From Sedimentisphaerales bacterium (lineage in GTDB: Bacteria > Planctomycetota > Phycisphaerae > Sedimentisphaerales > SM23-30), in NCBI GenBank assembly GCA_016928435.1, contig JAFGKT010000022.1:1-47893 (forward strand): a DNA stretch of 47,893 bases, written 5' to 3'. The notes beneath the pieces are model-generated. The model saw only the letters and a list, made by a program, of their open reading frames with translations. It was not told the origin of the DNA and made no database searches. The translations under genes and the position numbers were made by a program. Of the stretch, positions 24,101 to 31,481 are shown one piece after another. Numbering within the stretch: the stretch's first letter is position 1; each line of letters begins with the position of its first letter.

Positions 24101-25716
24101 TCGTTCTCGACTTCGTTATGGAGCTGCACCGCTTGTTCGTAAAGGTCGCGGAATGGTTGAGGATTGGTCGGTTGGCGCAGTTGCAGCAGGTACAGTTCAT
24201 AATGTAATCTATAGAACCGGCAAGCGCGTTTGAGGACGTTGTGGAGTTGAGAGTTGTCTTGGTATAGGGCGGTGAGGCGATCGACGGCGTCGCTCAAAAG
24301 CGGCGGGACTTCTACATAACGAGAGATCGAGTTTACTTGCATCGAAGCCATGGGGACATCGTCATCGGCCATGATGTTGTCGGCTGTGGAAACGTAGGAT
24401 CGCGAACTTGCGTTGGGGTCAGCCGGTGTGGTTGCGGGGATGGGGTTGGCGGCTTGCCAATCGGAAAATTGCAGGATAAAGTCAGCGACCGCGCGGGCGT
24501 ATAGTTCAGTGGTGGAAGTCGCGTATTCAGAGGTGTTGAACTGCGAGCGATAGTCCTGGAGCTGTCTCATTTCAAAACGGTCGGGCGGCAATACCAAGCC
24601 TCGCGCGCGCCAGCCGTCGGTGCGCAATACAGTGTAGAAGGTGGCTTGGTCATTGGCCAGATCGCTTTGGGGTGGGAAACTCATGCCTTCAAACAGCGCG
24701 ATGAGTCGGCCGCGATCAACGTCGGAATAAGGGTCTTGACTCCATAGATTGAAAGTTTGACGAATTTGAGCATCGCGTTGTATGGCTCGCAAGCGGTTGA
24801 TGTCCGGCGCCAAGGCGGGGGGCGTATTATAGCGTTGGGTGAGAGTTTCTAGTTGGCTGAAGTTGGGAGCAGTTGTGTTCGACAGCAGGATTTGGAGCTG
24901 AGATACGTATTGAGCCAAAGCGTCGGCAAGGATTTGCTCAGCGGCGGGGTTCTCCCAGAAATGATCGGCGGGCTCGACATCGACAGCTATTGTCTCCAGT
25001 GAGTTTTGGATTTGGAATAGGTCGGCGAAGATAGTAGATTGCGTGGCTTGAGCGCCGTCGCGTCGGCCTAGTTGGTCGGAATAGAGTTCAGACACAGCGG
25101 CGCGAAGACTGAATGTGGTGGGTAAGTCTTCGGCGGTGAAGTTGTCATTGGTGAAATCACGTGGGGTTTGAGTGGGGTCGAGCAGATTGGCGATGGTCAT
25201 GAACGCGCAGGTGCGACGATAAAAATGACGTTTCCATGCGGTCCAGCCTAGGGTGCCAAGGCCGGTATTTCGGGTTTCGTTGAGTAATTGGGTCAGGGTG
25301 AATCGCGCGGAGTTAATATTCGCGGCGGTTCCTTGTTCGAGCAGAACAGCGGCGTGGAGCAGTCGCAGTTGGCAGTTGAGTTGTTGGCTAAGATTGGAAT
25401 AGGATCGTTCAAAACGACCGATATAAACTTCAGTATCGGATTCGTAGGCGTTTTCCCAAGCGGTGAACGCTTCGGGGCTGGTCTGCGCGGCTTGCTTGGC
25501 GGATGCGACCATTTCGGTGAGTATCTGTTCGCGGGTCTGATCGGTGGCATTGGCAGCGAAAATAGCGTCGAAGAACTCACGGAACACAGGGGGAGAGTAT
25601 TGAGCAGTTGTCTGGTCGGCCGCGAGCTGCGCAGATACCACGGCGGTCAGAGTGGCCAATACTATGGCAACTCGGATGGTGGTTTTGGCAGTGTTGTTGC
25701 TTTTGGCTTGGGCCAT
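21133..25716 (-). CDS. Giant secreted helical-repeat protein (1527 residues)
   Basis: Largest gene of the cluster. The N-terminus has a signal peptide (TIRVAIVLATLTAVVSAQ) with likely cleavage after SAQ or nearby. The mature protein is almost entirely helical, rich in Ala, Leu, Gln, Asn and Asp, with few cysteines and many irregular TPR- or SEL1-like helical pairs (for example LYQLARQRADLLLSLLRQAI and KNAWKQLAVDYLAPQQ). I can assign no named domain. No membrane span apart from the signal. No Shine-Dalgarno site is evident before the ATG, unlike most genes in the cluster. It sits 34 bases after the TPR gene. A long superhelical scaffold in the periplasm is the simplest reading, perhaps a platform for the SUMF1-like domains. 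That is inference from fold and location. Confidence 0.7.
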   Translation of the reverse strand: MAQAKSNNTAKTTIRVAIVLATLTAVVSAQLAADQTTAQYSPPVFREFFDAIFAANATDQTREQILTEMVASAKQAAQTSPEAFTAWENAYESDTEVYIGRFERSYSNLSQQLNCQLRLLHAAVLLEQGTAANINSARFTLTQLLNETRNTGLGTLGWTAWKRHFYRRTCAFMTIANLLDPTQTPRDFTNDNFTAEDLPTTFSLRAAVSELYSDQLGRRDGAQATQSTIFADLFQIQNSLETIAVDVEPADHFWENPAAEQILADALAQYVSQLQILLSNTTAPNFSQLETLTQRYNTPPALAPDINRLRAIQRDAQIRQTFNLWSQDPYSDVDRGRLIALFEGMSFPPQSDLANDQATFYTVLRTDGWRARGLVLPPDRFEMRQLQDYRSQFNTSEYATSTTELYARAVADFILQFSDWQAANPIPATTPADPNASSRSYVSTADNIMADDDVPMASMQVNSISRYVEVPPLLSDAVDRLTALYQDNSQLHNVLKRACRFYRLHYELYLLQLRQPTNPQPFRDLYEQAVQLHNEVENDTTAWDNRNCLTSAFAPLVDAAQEHIQDAVANAETNYQQTITSHLERRDAAAADQAYQEYLQYRSQQNISTDIREFHLQYLSRLLEIHQLDGNYQQAFQTINSAQSDGSLYQLARQRADLLLSLLRQAIRDWPTITDPTVNLYTIAAAIRPELTDTAPLDQIVAELCLRHQAILSFSPNSPVAAVLQGQAPQPSAIQNHISYFARQHSDDATSYLRQLAQFVLINNASHQPNQWSQCYDLIREFHFDYGEAPVVPGLAPLNLPSGRSLITDIIRQGLDYRPDQPLAQLTDIRQLLAEDIEQDYLPLSDDTLRQLRRQCYLRLQNERARSICDSSDPMRSFSIFDRPDYRTSPDWADGRFINVTNPNPQTDGDAAQYWPQAWAILLQQADTVDEYRSLSRENLLDFPPEPVAQAAMLMAIRNASDPARTQELLDCIDMFQGADKPQFADHQFWAATYAYLAHNSTASNERKNAWKQLAVDYLAPQQTNITDPVLAQQLALLLYELAAEETDPANQAAAFNRCLNAIENAPTPLSNNVLITGLLALLQENFTHVTTASQLDQNLNDWYSQHRSGRPADYQTFLQHLSQNQSALPLGTRNRLLILRALHALNIPAQDDSDTELALLENTDLTPISANALDNLIGDEPQLFRQIHALLIQHVASDNPAAMNAALRKLIRYSADLQDITNQINALPIILQNPTAQIAYAIEDYPVAAAAYGRLVQDFDTASLSPDQRETFRRWIESSIHADLPQNAALPYDLDERVRDLCLTEAEHIFNLPLSSSQGAADIDATARKWAALNLLNLPYPQLQPGPTATVAQHYPTMILEALCEIDNSCRSIANQYFINVARLSSQSDTSDSEQLTLDDRFYQARFLMRPLNLVVGYTRTWQIVRWNRTVYDSTWEQDTAWPNPLWHWWLNGSPADFNQNLEQWLQNASGQYSYRDVTAEAYLLLYLKTQNPQDLLPAVNSFAFGNPEYSAALLLWHHLSQNHSP

Positions 25717-25750
25717 GGCAAAGTCAGTCTATGGTTTATGACACTTAATG

Positions 25751-27004
25751 CTAACGATCGTCGCTGTGCTGCAATTGCGCGGCAGCTATAGAGATTTCCA
25801 GTTTGGTATTTGCCAATCCGGTTGCGACGCACTGTCGCAGATGCTGGTCGGCTTGATCGAGTTGATTATCGAGACGCAGTTGTTGGGCAATGAAGAAGTG
25901 CATTTCGCAGGTCTTGGCGGCCTGGGCGTTTTGGTCATCATCTCCGGCCATGAGGTTCAGTCGTCGTTGACTGATTCGGCCGGCGGTGTAGAGTTCGAGG
26001 GCGTCGATCCAACTAGCGGGAGTTTCGATATCGGTGTTGAATACGGCTTGGGGGTTGGTATGACGTTGGGCAAGGTGGGCCATGATGGCGGCGTAGCGCC
26101 CGGCAATGTCGCCGTTGAATATTTCCGCTGCCATGGTTAGGTGAAGTTGGGCGTTGGTGTAGTCCGCCAGGGCATACTCAGCCAGGCCGAGCCGTTGGAG
26201 TATCCAAGGATTGTCGGCATTAGTCCCGGCGGCGCCGTTGAGTCGCGGATCGGCGGGAGGAAGATTGCGGCGCTGACCCAGTTCGTAGGCCTGTTCGTAT
26301 AGTTGGCGGGCACGGCTCCAATTTCCGGCGACGCGGGCCAATTCTCCGGCGTTTACGAGCAAGCATTGACGGGTGACGAACAGCATTTCCGGATCGTCGT
26401 CCGGAAGAGCGGCTCGGGCGGCGTCGATATCATCGATCAGCAAATACGCGGCGGTTAGATTCACGCTAGCCAAAGGCAGTTGTGAGTCTAGCAGTTGCTC
26501 GATAGCTTGCTCAGCCATACGTGGGTCATACGTGTGAGGCGATTGATCTTGCGATTGCAGCAGGAGCAGCCAGCCGAGATTGTTATGGGCGTAGTTGTTC
26601 TGCGGGTCCAGCGTAAGAGCTTGTTGGTAGTCCGCTTGGGCTTGGTCGAAATTTCCGAGGCGGCGGTGGATGATACCGCGATTGCTGTAGAAGGCGGCGC
26701 GTCTTGGCTCGATATCGATAGCTTGGTCGAAGTTTTCGAGGGCCGGCTCGTATCGGCCTCGCAGGTAATAGCAGATGCCGAGCAGATTATAGGCCGCGGC
26801 GTGAACCTGCGGTTCGCGGGCAGCGTCTTCTATGGCCGAGCGGGCCGCGGTCTCTAGCGCGTCGACCACTTCCGGGGGCACCAGTCCTTGATATTCAAAC
26901 ACCAAAGGCGTTGATTCATCCTGGGGGCTGCCTTGCCCGGAGGCGGCAACGGGCCAAGCGACAGAAGCGATAATTACTACGGCGAGTGTTAGGATGGTTT
27001 TCAT
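25751..27004 (-). CDS. Secreted TPR protein
   Basis: A 417-residue protein with a signal peptide (MKTILTLAVVIIASVAWPVA, probable cleavage after ASG). Consecutive TPR motifs follow: AAYNLLGICYYLRGRYEPAL (about 66), AAFYSNRGIIHRRLGNFDQA (about 101) and NNYAHNNLGWLLL (about 136), with further degenerate repeats to the C-terminus (WILQRLGLAEYALADYTNAQ, about 268). GAGG lies nine bases before the start. TPR arrays bind peptides or scaffold complexes, here in the periplasm. It stands 78 bases after the first lipoprotein and 34 before the giant helical protein, and probably forms a sub-complex with both. The binding partner is not visible from sequence. Confidence 0.85.
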   Translation of the reverse strand: MKTILTLAVVIIASVAWPVAASGQGSPQDESTPLVFEYQGLVPPEVVDALETAARSAIEDAAREPQVHAAAYNLLGICYYLRGRYEPALENFDQAIDIEPRRAAFYSNRGIIHRRLGNFDQAQADYQQALTLDPQNNYAHNNLGWLLLLQSQDQSPHTYDPRMAEQAIEQLLDSQLPLASVNLTAAYLLIDDIDAARAALPDDDPEMLFVTRQCLLVNAGELARVAGNWSRARQLYEQAYELGQRRNLPPADPRLNGAAGTNADNPWILQRLGLAEYALADYTNAQLHLTMAAEIFNGDIAGRYAAIMAHLAQRHTNPQAVFNTDIETPASWIDALELYTAGRISQRRLNLMAGDDDQNAQAAKTCEMHFFIAQQLRLDNQLDQADQHLRQCVATGLANTKLEISIAAAQLQHSDDR

Positions 27005-27082
27005 AACGAATGCCTCAAATGGTTTTTTAGTTTGCTGAGCGAAAAGCGCTGAATATGTCTTAACGATTTAGATGAAAGTTGA

Positions 27083-28234
27083 CTAGATCATGCTTTGTTC
27101 ATACCAAGGGAAAAGTTGGTTGATTTCGATTCGTCGGCGGAGCCATTGTCCGCGGGGGTCGTCGGCGACGCGATAACGAATCTCGATGTAGGTAATTTGA
27201 CTGATATCGCAAACAAAGAGGAAAGGTCGCAGATCGAGTTGGGCGTATCCGTTGCTGTTGGTGAATATGTTACGTTGGGCATTGACAAGAGCCTGGGGCT
27301 GCTGAGCCAGTTCGGGAGCGAAGACCTGGCATTCGATGGTGACGTTTGCAGCCGGCTGCAGGTCTCCGGTGAATGGGGTATCGGTGACTTCTTGTTGGGT
27401 TGTGGTGGGCTGTGTGGATGAAGATAGAGGCCTGGTTCGAGCTGGGGCGGCTGGGCTGGCGTCACGTGGATTTCTGGGCCAATATTCCCAGCTTTCTCGG
27501 ATGGTGATATTACGAGTCACTTGATATGTGGGGCGGGCGCTGACGGCGAATTCCATGGATGGTTGAACATCATTGGCGATGTCGAGCCGTAAGTCGGTTT
27601 CGGTTTGGTAGTCGGTCATGTTGATGATGTTTTGCTGGGTGGTTTCCGCCAATACGGTGTGTACGGGGAAACGCCAGCCTTCGGGAACGCTCTCTGGGGG
27701 ACCTGCGACGGCACGGCGGACTCGCTGGAGGAAATCGGGCTCGAAGTTTATGCGGAGATGATCCAAGCGGGCGTCACCGTAATTGGTGGCGTCGAGCAGG
27801 ATGCTGACTTGGCCTAGGGATTCGATGGTGAAGTTTTGCCATTGCGACTCAGCCACATTAACCTCGAACGCGCCGTGGGCCCGAACGTTTTGGGCCACTT
27901 GCTGTCGGACCATGGTCTGAGGGTTGATCAAAGGCTCGATTAAGATGTTGAATTGGTCGGGACTGCCGGAGATGGCTTGATGATCCAATAAGGAAATGCG
28001 GAAAAGGTCAATGTCTTGCCATTTGACGTAAACAAAACGTTGGCCTTCTTCGGGTTTGAATAGCAGCCAGAGATCGTCTTCGTATTCCCTCGCGGGATAT
28101 TGGCCGTGGGAATCGGTGTAGAGAGCGGTTTGGATTTCGCCTTGCTGACAGCCGGCAAAGACAACAATCGCCGAGACCGCGAGGATTGCACAGCGAATCA
28201 AATAGTGCGGTTTGCTAGTGGTCAAGGTAGTCAT
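27083..28234 (-). CDS. Lipoprotein, first gene of the srf-like cluster
   Basis: A 383-residue protein. I start it at the ATG at 28234 because GGAG lies nine bases upstream and a lipoprotein signal follows at once (YLIRCAILAVSAIVVFAGC). A longer in-frame reading would begin upstream of the promoter and is rejected. After Cys comes a beta-rich domain (DLWLLFKPEEGQRFVYVKWQ, then FTIESLGQVSILLDATNYGD) and, near the C-terminus, a segment with an Ig-like appearance (NVTIECQVFAPE, YAQLDLRPFLFV, ITYIEIRYRV). No named family recognised. Probably anchored at the outer or inner membrane and facing the periplasm. Being first after the promoter, it would be made in the highest amount if transcription falls off along the 28-kb cluster. 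Confidence 0.75.
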   Translation of the reverse strand: MTTLTTSKPHYLIRCAILAVSAIVVFAGCQQGEIQTALYTDSHGQYPAREYEDDLWLLFKPEEGQRFVYVKWQDIDLFRISLLDHQAISGSPDQFNILIEPLINPQTMVRQQVAQNVRAHGAFEVNVAESQWQNFTIESLGQVSILLDATNYGDARLDHLRINFEPDFLQRVRRAVAGPPESVPEGWRFPVHTVLAETTQQNIINMTDYQTETDLRLDIANDVQPSMEFAVSARPTYQVTRNITIRESWEYWPRNPRDASPAAPARTRPLSSSTQPTTTQQEVTDTPFTGDLQPAANVTIECQVFAPELAQQPQALVNAQRNIFTNSNGYAQLDLRPFLFVCDISQITYIEIRYRVADDPRGQWLRRRIEINQLFPWYEQSMI

Positions 28235-28340
28235 GGCTGAGTCTCCAGTATTTGATTTATGAATTGGTGATATCGGACGTTCTTTATGTCGCCTAATGGG
28301 CCTACCGTATGATTTCGGACAGCTTCTCCATGAGTATCCA

Positions 28341-28369
28341 AATCTAATCGTAAGGGCAGTAGGTGTCAA
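28341..28369 (-). promoter_or_regulatory. Sigma70-like promoter of the srf-like cluster
   Basis: On the minus strand a perfect -35 TTGACA (28364-28369), a 17-base spacer and a -10 TAGATT (28341-28346, four of six). Transcription would begin near 28334, giving a leader of about 100 bases before the lipoprotein ATG at 28234. This also supports that start over the longer reading. Confidence 0.65.
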
Positions 28370-28474
28370 GGACAAATCGTTTGTAAGTCTTGCGTTTTCA
28401 TAGCTATGAGTCATTTTATACATGTTGAACTCGGCGGTGATAGGCGGTTTTTATAGCTTGCGAGTGGGCGAAGG

Positions 28475-28502
28475 TTGTGGTGTGGATGACATTTGCTATA
28501 AT
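28475..28502 (+). promoter_or_regulatory. Candidate promoter for the phosphatase gene
   Basis: TTGTGG (28475-28480), 16 bases, then a perfect TATAAT (28497-28502). The leader would be about 150 bases. The -35 matches only three of six positions, so the call leans on the -10 box. Confidence 0.4.
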
Positions 28503-28657
28503 CCATATTGATATTGGGTTGCATTTATTGGAGATAATTGCTCCGGCATATGAGCCTACCTGATAGTTATTACTGCCTAGTTTCCGGACGTTAAGGGTAG
28601 TTGCTAGTGTTTTATTGTTAGACAGTTATCGTGATTGAAGGTTGGGGAGCTATTGAT

Positions 28658-29464
28658 ATGGATTTGCGGATATTATGTGATTTGGTTCAAGGAGCGGCCC
28701 GAAGAGCGGGGGATTACGCGCTGTCTCATCTGGGTTCGGTGGGTCACGAACTAAAAAGCGAGAGCCAATTAGTTACGGAAATTGACCGTGAGTCCCAGGC
28801 GATGATCTTGGCGGAAATTGAGCCTCTGTACAGCAGAGCGGGGGTATTGGCGGAAGAGGGCCCCGACGGTGATGTATTTCGCAAGCCGCCCGGCGACGGC
28901 GGTGATTGTTATTGGGTTATCGACCCGATAGACGGTACGCGTAATTATGCTTATGGGTTGCCTTTTTTCTGTGTGAGCGTGGCGCTGATGCGGGGCGGTC
29001 GGCCGGTAATCGGCGTGATTTATGTTCCGGTTACCAGAGAGATGTTTTATGCTTGGGAAGGGGGCGGGGCGTACTGTAACGGCGAAGCGATAAGGTGCAG
29101 CGATGAGGGTTTGCATGGCAACAGCATGATAGCTTTGCCGGGACGACAGCGAGGCGGTGTCAAGCCGTTCGCGCTAGAGGTTTTTCATGAATATGTTTAC
29201 CAAGGTTTGGGCAGTGCCGCTTTGCATTACGCCTATGTTGCCAAGGGGTGTTTTGCTGGGACCTGTTCATGGGAGGTGAAACTGTGGGACATTGCCGCGG
29301 GTGCGGTGATTGTGACTGAGGCGGGAGGAAAGGTAAGTTCGGTTGACGGCAACGAAATATTTCCGATCGACTGCGGCAATTATAGAGATGAAATTTTGGA
29401 ACCTGTCGCTGGAGGGGCGGCGGCGTATAAGCAAATGTTGGAAATATTGGCGAAAGACCGATAA
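28658..29464 (+). CDS. Inositol monophosphatase family protein
   Basis: A 268-residue member of the Mg-dependent inositol monophosphatase/3'-phosphoadenosine phosphatase superfamily. AEEGP (about 75) supplies the first metal-binding Glu. WVIDPIDGTRNYAYGLPF (about 93-110) is the DPIDGT metal motif, and LWDIAAGAVIVTEAGG (about 210-226) is the WDxAAG substrate motif. The ATG at 28658 has GGGGAG nine bases upstream. A GTG 27 bases earlier is in frame but has no such site. Substrate is not resolvable from sequence: inositol-1-phosphate, another sugar phosphate such as histidinol phosphate, or PAP. Soluble, monocistronic, divergent from the srf-like cluster. No oddities in motifs or length. Confidence 0.88.
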   Translation: MDLRILCDLVQGAARRAGDYALSHLGSVGHELKSESQLVTEIDRESQAMILAEIEPLYSRAGVLAEEGPDGDVFRKPPGDGGDCYWVIDPIDGTRNYAYGLPFFCVSVALMRGGRPVIGVIYVPVTREMFYAWEGGGAYCNGEAIRCSDEGLHGNSMIALPGRQRGGVKPFALEVFHEYVYQGLGSAALHYAYVAKGCFAGTCSWEVKLWDIAAGAVIVTEAGGKVSSVDGNEIFPIDCGNYRDEILEPVAGGAAAYKQMLEILAKDR

Positions 29465-29657
29465 CCAAGCGTTGTTGTTAAGATAAGCAGCTTTGGTATT
29501 TTGGACGTGGGAAATTCATTGTAATAGACGGCAGGTGACAACCGCGTAGTTTTGGGAAAGCCCCCAGTATGCCATTGTTGGTTTGAGCGTATTTATGCCG
29601 TTTACAGGATGTGGATTAAAAAAGGCGATTATCAGTACTGAAAAGGCGGAAAAACAC

Positions 29658-29687
29658 TTGTTGTTATATATCGGTTGAGGTTATAAT
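29658..29687 (+). promoter_or_regulatory. Candidate promoter for the DUF2617-like gene
   Basis: TTGTTG (29658-29663), an 18-base spacer and a perfect TATAAT (29682-29687), about 49 bases before the ATG at 29736. The -35 box is weak. Confidence 0.45.
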
Positions 29688-29735
29688 CCGCCTATACATT
29701 TTGTCGTTTATTATACGAAATAATGGAAGTTTTAT

Positions 29736-30284
29736 ATGGCCTCTCATACCAAACAAGTTCTGCTGAGCGAGTTGATGTTTCGTCTTTTTGATCGCCCGGT
29801 GCATCCGGAGTTGTTCGACATTTACAATTCGCGACGGTTTTTCCAAGGCGATTACGAAGCGATGTTGTGGATTACCGGTTGTAGTCATGTGATAAGTGTT
29901 TTCGCTCACGGGCAGTGTTTGACGGAATTGGTTTGTCCGTCGAATCAGTTATTGCCGCAACGCGGTTTGGTGGATCACTTTGACTTTAGAGGCGAGAAGA
30001 ATCATCAGCGCAAGTTGATCGGGGGAATGGATTATTTCTTTAGCAGCCAAGTGGAACCGGTCAGTGACAATCTTTATCGCAAGGTCCATGATGATCTTAA
30101 GAAGATGGGGAAAAAACGCGGCATGTTGGTTTCACACTCGCAGTGGACCAAAGATGATTTGACAGCGTTGAGCTATGTGGACTATGAAGCGCGGGTGGAA
30201 GAGCTGCATGTACACGTGTTTCATTTGTTGCCCGAACAAGGGGTGATATTGAAAACTCAATCGTTGTTTTCGCTGAAGAGATAG
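29736..30284 (+). CDS. DUF2617-like protein
   Basis: A 182-residue soluble protein starting at an ATG with GGAAG about seven bases upstream. It fits the DUF2617 family as I remember it from planctomycetes: RLFDRPVHPELFD near the N-terminus, a central hydrophobic strand (MLWITGCSHVISVFAHGQCL), LPQRGLVDHFDFRGEK, then YFFSSQVEPV and a C-terminal LHVHVFHLLPEQGVILKTQS. No catalytic motif is evident and the function is unknown. It stands alone between its own promoter and the convergent pgpA gene. Family assignment is from memory and moderate. That it is a real gene is supported by promoter, ribosome site and balanced protein composition. Confidence 0.65.
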   Translation: MASHTKQVLLSELMFRLFDRPVHPELFDIYNSRRFFQGDYEAMLWITGCSHVISVFAHGQCLTELVCPSNQLLPQRGLVDHFDFRGEKNHQRKLIGGMDYFFSSQVEPVSDNLYRKVHDDLKKMGKKRGMLVSHSQWTKDDLTALSYVDYEARVEELHVHVFHLLPEQGVILKTQSLFSLKR

Positions 30285-30461
30285 CGCGTTGTTGGGGCAA
30301 TTGATCGTCAGCAGTTGGGGGCGTCTAATAATATTGGGGCGTAATGGGGGTGGATTTCAATTCCCGCGAAAAGCGGTGTGGGGGGATATTGTCTTGTTCA
30401 TAATTTGCCGGGTATTGTGGCGAAAGTATTTTTTGAGCTAAGCCAGCCCTTAGAGCGTATT

Positions 30462-30983
30462 TTAGTTCATTGCGCCGAACAATCCCGGGCAGATATAAAA
30501 ACATATCCAGAGAAATGCCGCGGCGTAAAGTGACGACCATAAGTCGTCGAGTAGTACGCCCCAACCGTGAGGGAGTTTTTCGAGTTGGCGGGCTGGTGGG
30601 ATTTTGATGATATCGAATACCCGGGTGGCGATAAAAGCCCAGAGGCTGAAGAGCCAAATGTTGGTCGCGGCGGCAGGAAAGAAAATGTGAGCTACTAATA
30701 CCGTTAGGAGAAAGCCGGCCACTTCGTCCATGACGACCCGGCCGGGATCTTTCTTGTTCCAATATTTTTCCGCCCAAGGAGTCACCGCAATGGTCGCGGT
30801 GGAGGAAGCTAATAACGCGACCGCTATCAAAGGAATTTGCCACGCCATAGGTGCCGCAAAGACAATCAGCCAATATGCTGCGACAGCCAACAGTGTGCCC
30901 CAAGTTCCTGAAGCTATGGGAAGATAGCCCAAGCCTAGGCAGGTGGCGGTAAGAATACATAGGTTTTGTTTGAATTTGGTCAT
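30462..30983 (-). CDS. pgpA: Phosphatidylglycerophosphatase A
   Basis: A 173-residue integral membrane enzyme that would dephosphorylate phosphatidylglycerol phosphate to phosphatidylglycerol. It shows the PgpA pattern: GLGYLPIASGTWGTLLA (about 17-33), KDPGRVVMDEVAGFLL (about 78-93) with the conserved Asp-Glu pair, FDIIKIPPARQLEKLPHGWG (about 122-141) and LLDDLWSSLYAA (about 143). Four hydrophobic segments are visible. Its ATG overlaps the ruvX stop in an ATGA arrangement, so translation is probably coupled. Length is normal. The convergent DUF2617-like gene lies 177 bases away, with no clear terminator between them. Confidence 0.9.
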   Translation of the reverse strand: MTKFKQNLCILTATCLGLGYLPIASGTWGTLLAVAAYWLIVFAAPMAWQIPLIAVALLASSTATIAVTPWAEKYWNKKDPGRVVMDEVAGFLLTVLVAHIFFPAAATNIWLFSLWAFIATRVFDIIKIPPARQLEKLPHGWGVLLDDLWSSLYAAAFLWICFYICPGLFGAMN

Positions 30984-31444
30984 GATTCTTTAGAAGTTGG
31001 GTTGGGATCAAGCGGAGCTATGGGGTTGGTTGAATTATGGTCAAGGAAATCGCGCAGGATAACGCACGCGGCAATCATATCGCGCCTTTGCTTATGCTTT
31101 TTGTTGGTAAATTCGCCGATTTGCAGCATTTCATCAGCGGCTGCGCTGCTGAGGCGTTCATCAAAGAGGTATATCGGCAAGGTAATCGAGCGAGCGAGGG
31201 CAACAGCGAATTGGCGGGTGCGCTGTGCTTGGGGGCCTTCGCTGCCGTCCATGTTGTAAGGCAAACCTACGACGACGCCATCGACGGGATTTTTGGTGAT
31301 GGTCTGCTCGATTTGTGAGATCAAAGCGGTCGCGCCTTTTTTGGGCATTTCGAGTTGGCACAGCGGCGAGACGATGATTTCCTGGGCGTCGCAAATTGCC
31401 AGGCCCACTCGCTTCAGACCGTAATCGATTGCCAGGTAACGCAT
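30980..31444 (-). CDS. ruvX: Putative pre-16S rRNA nuclease / Holliday junction resolvase (YqgF family)
   Basis: A 154-residue RNase H-fold protein. MRYLAIDYGLKRVGLAICD holds the first catalytic Asp (DYG), VDGVVVGLPYNMDGSEG is the second strand with the GLP-MDG motif, and LFDERLSSAAADEML (about 93) carries the DERLSS motif. KKHKQRRDMIAACVIL supplies the last acidic residue. The start at 31444 is chosen by the universal family N-terminus; a longer reading would only add unrelated residues. It lies 37 bases after manC and overlaps pgpA by four bases. The family is thought to trim the 5' end of 16S rRNA, although older annotation says resolvase. The C-terminal 15 residues are a Pro/Asn tail. Confidence 0.9.
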   Translation of the reverse strand: MRYLAIDYGLKRVGLAICDAQEIIVSPLCQLEMPKKGATALISQIEQTITKNPVDGVVVGLPYNMDGSEGPQAQRTRQFAVALARSITLPIYLFDERLSSAAADEMLQIGEFTNKKHKQRRDMIAACVILRDFLDHNSTNPIAPLDPNPTSKES

Positions 31445-31481
31445 ATTTTGACTGTTGAAAACTATGATATCGCAGTTGCGG

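Larger units (their letters stand above)
28235..28657. other. Divergent regulatory region between srf-like cluster and phosphatase gene
   Basis: A 423-base intergenic stretch between divergent genes, with candidate sigma70-type promoters for both directions: minus at 28341-28369, plus at 28475-28502. No small gene or RNA is recognised. I see no long inverted repeat that would mark an operator. Confidence 0.6.

Noticed and set aside
504-28234. Type VI secretion system, suggested by the GTPase-TM-large external domain protein (TssM-like) and lipoproteins
   Set aside because: No sheath, tube, baseplate or ClpV-like gene is visible, and the SrfB/SrfC pair and SUMF1 domains are not T6SS parts. 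The resemblance is in layout only.
28235-28423. N-terminal extension of the first lipoprotein of the cluster
   Set aside because: It would begin upstream of the mapped promoter-like site and bury the lipoprotein signal. The ATG at 28234 has a GGAG site.
30325-31011. A 228-codon minus-strand frame overlapping pgpA
   Set aside because: It is a frame shadow of pgpA, which shows all family motifs. The alternative product is rich in Arg, Ser and His, with no domain.
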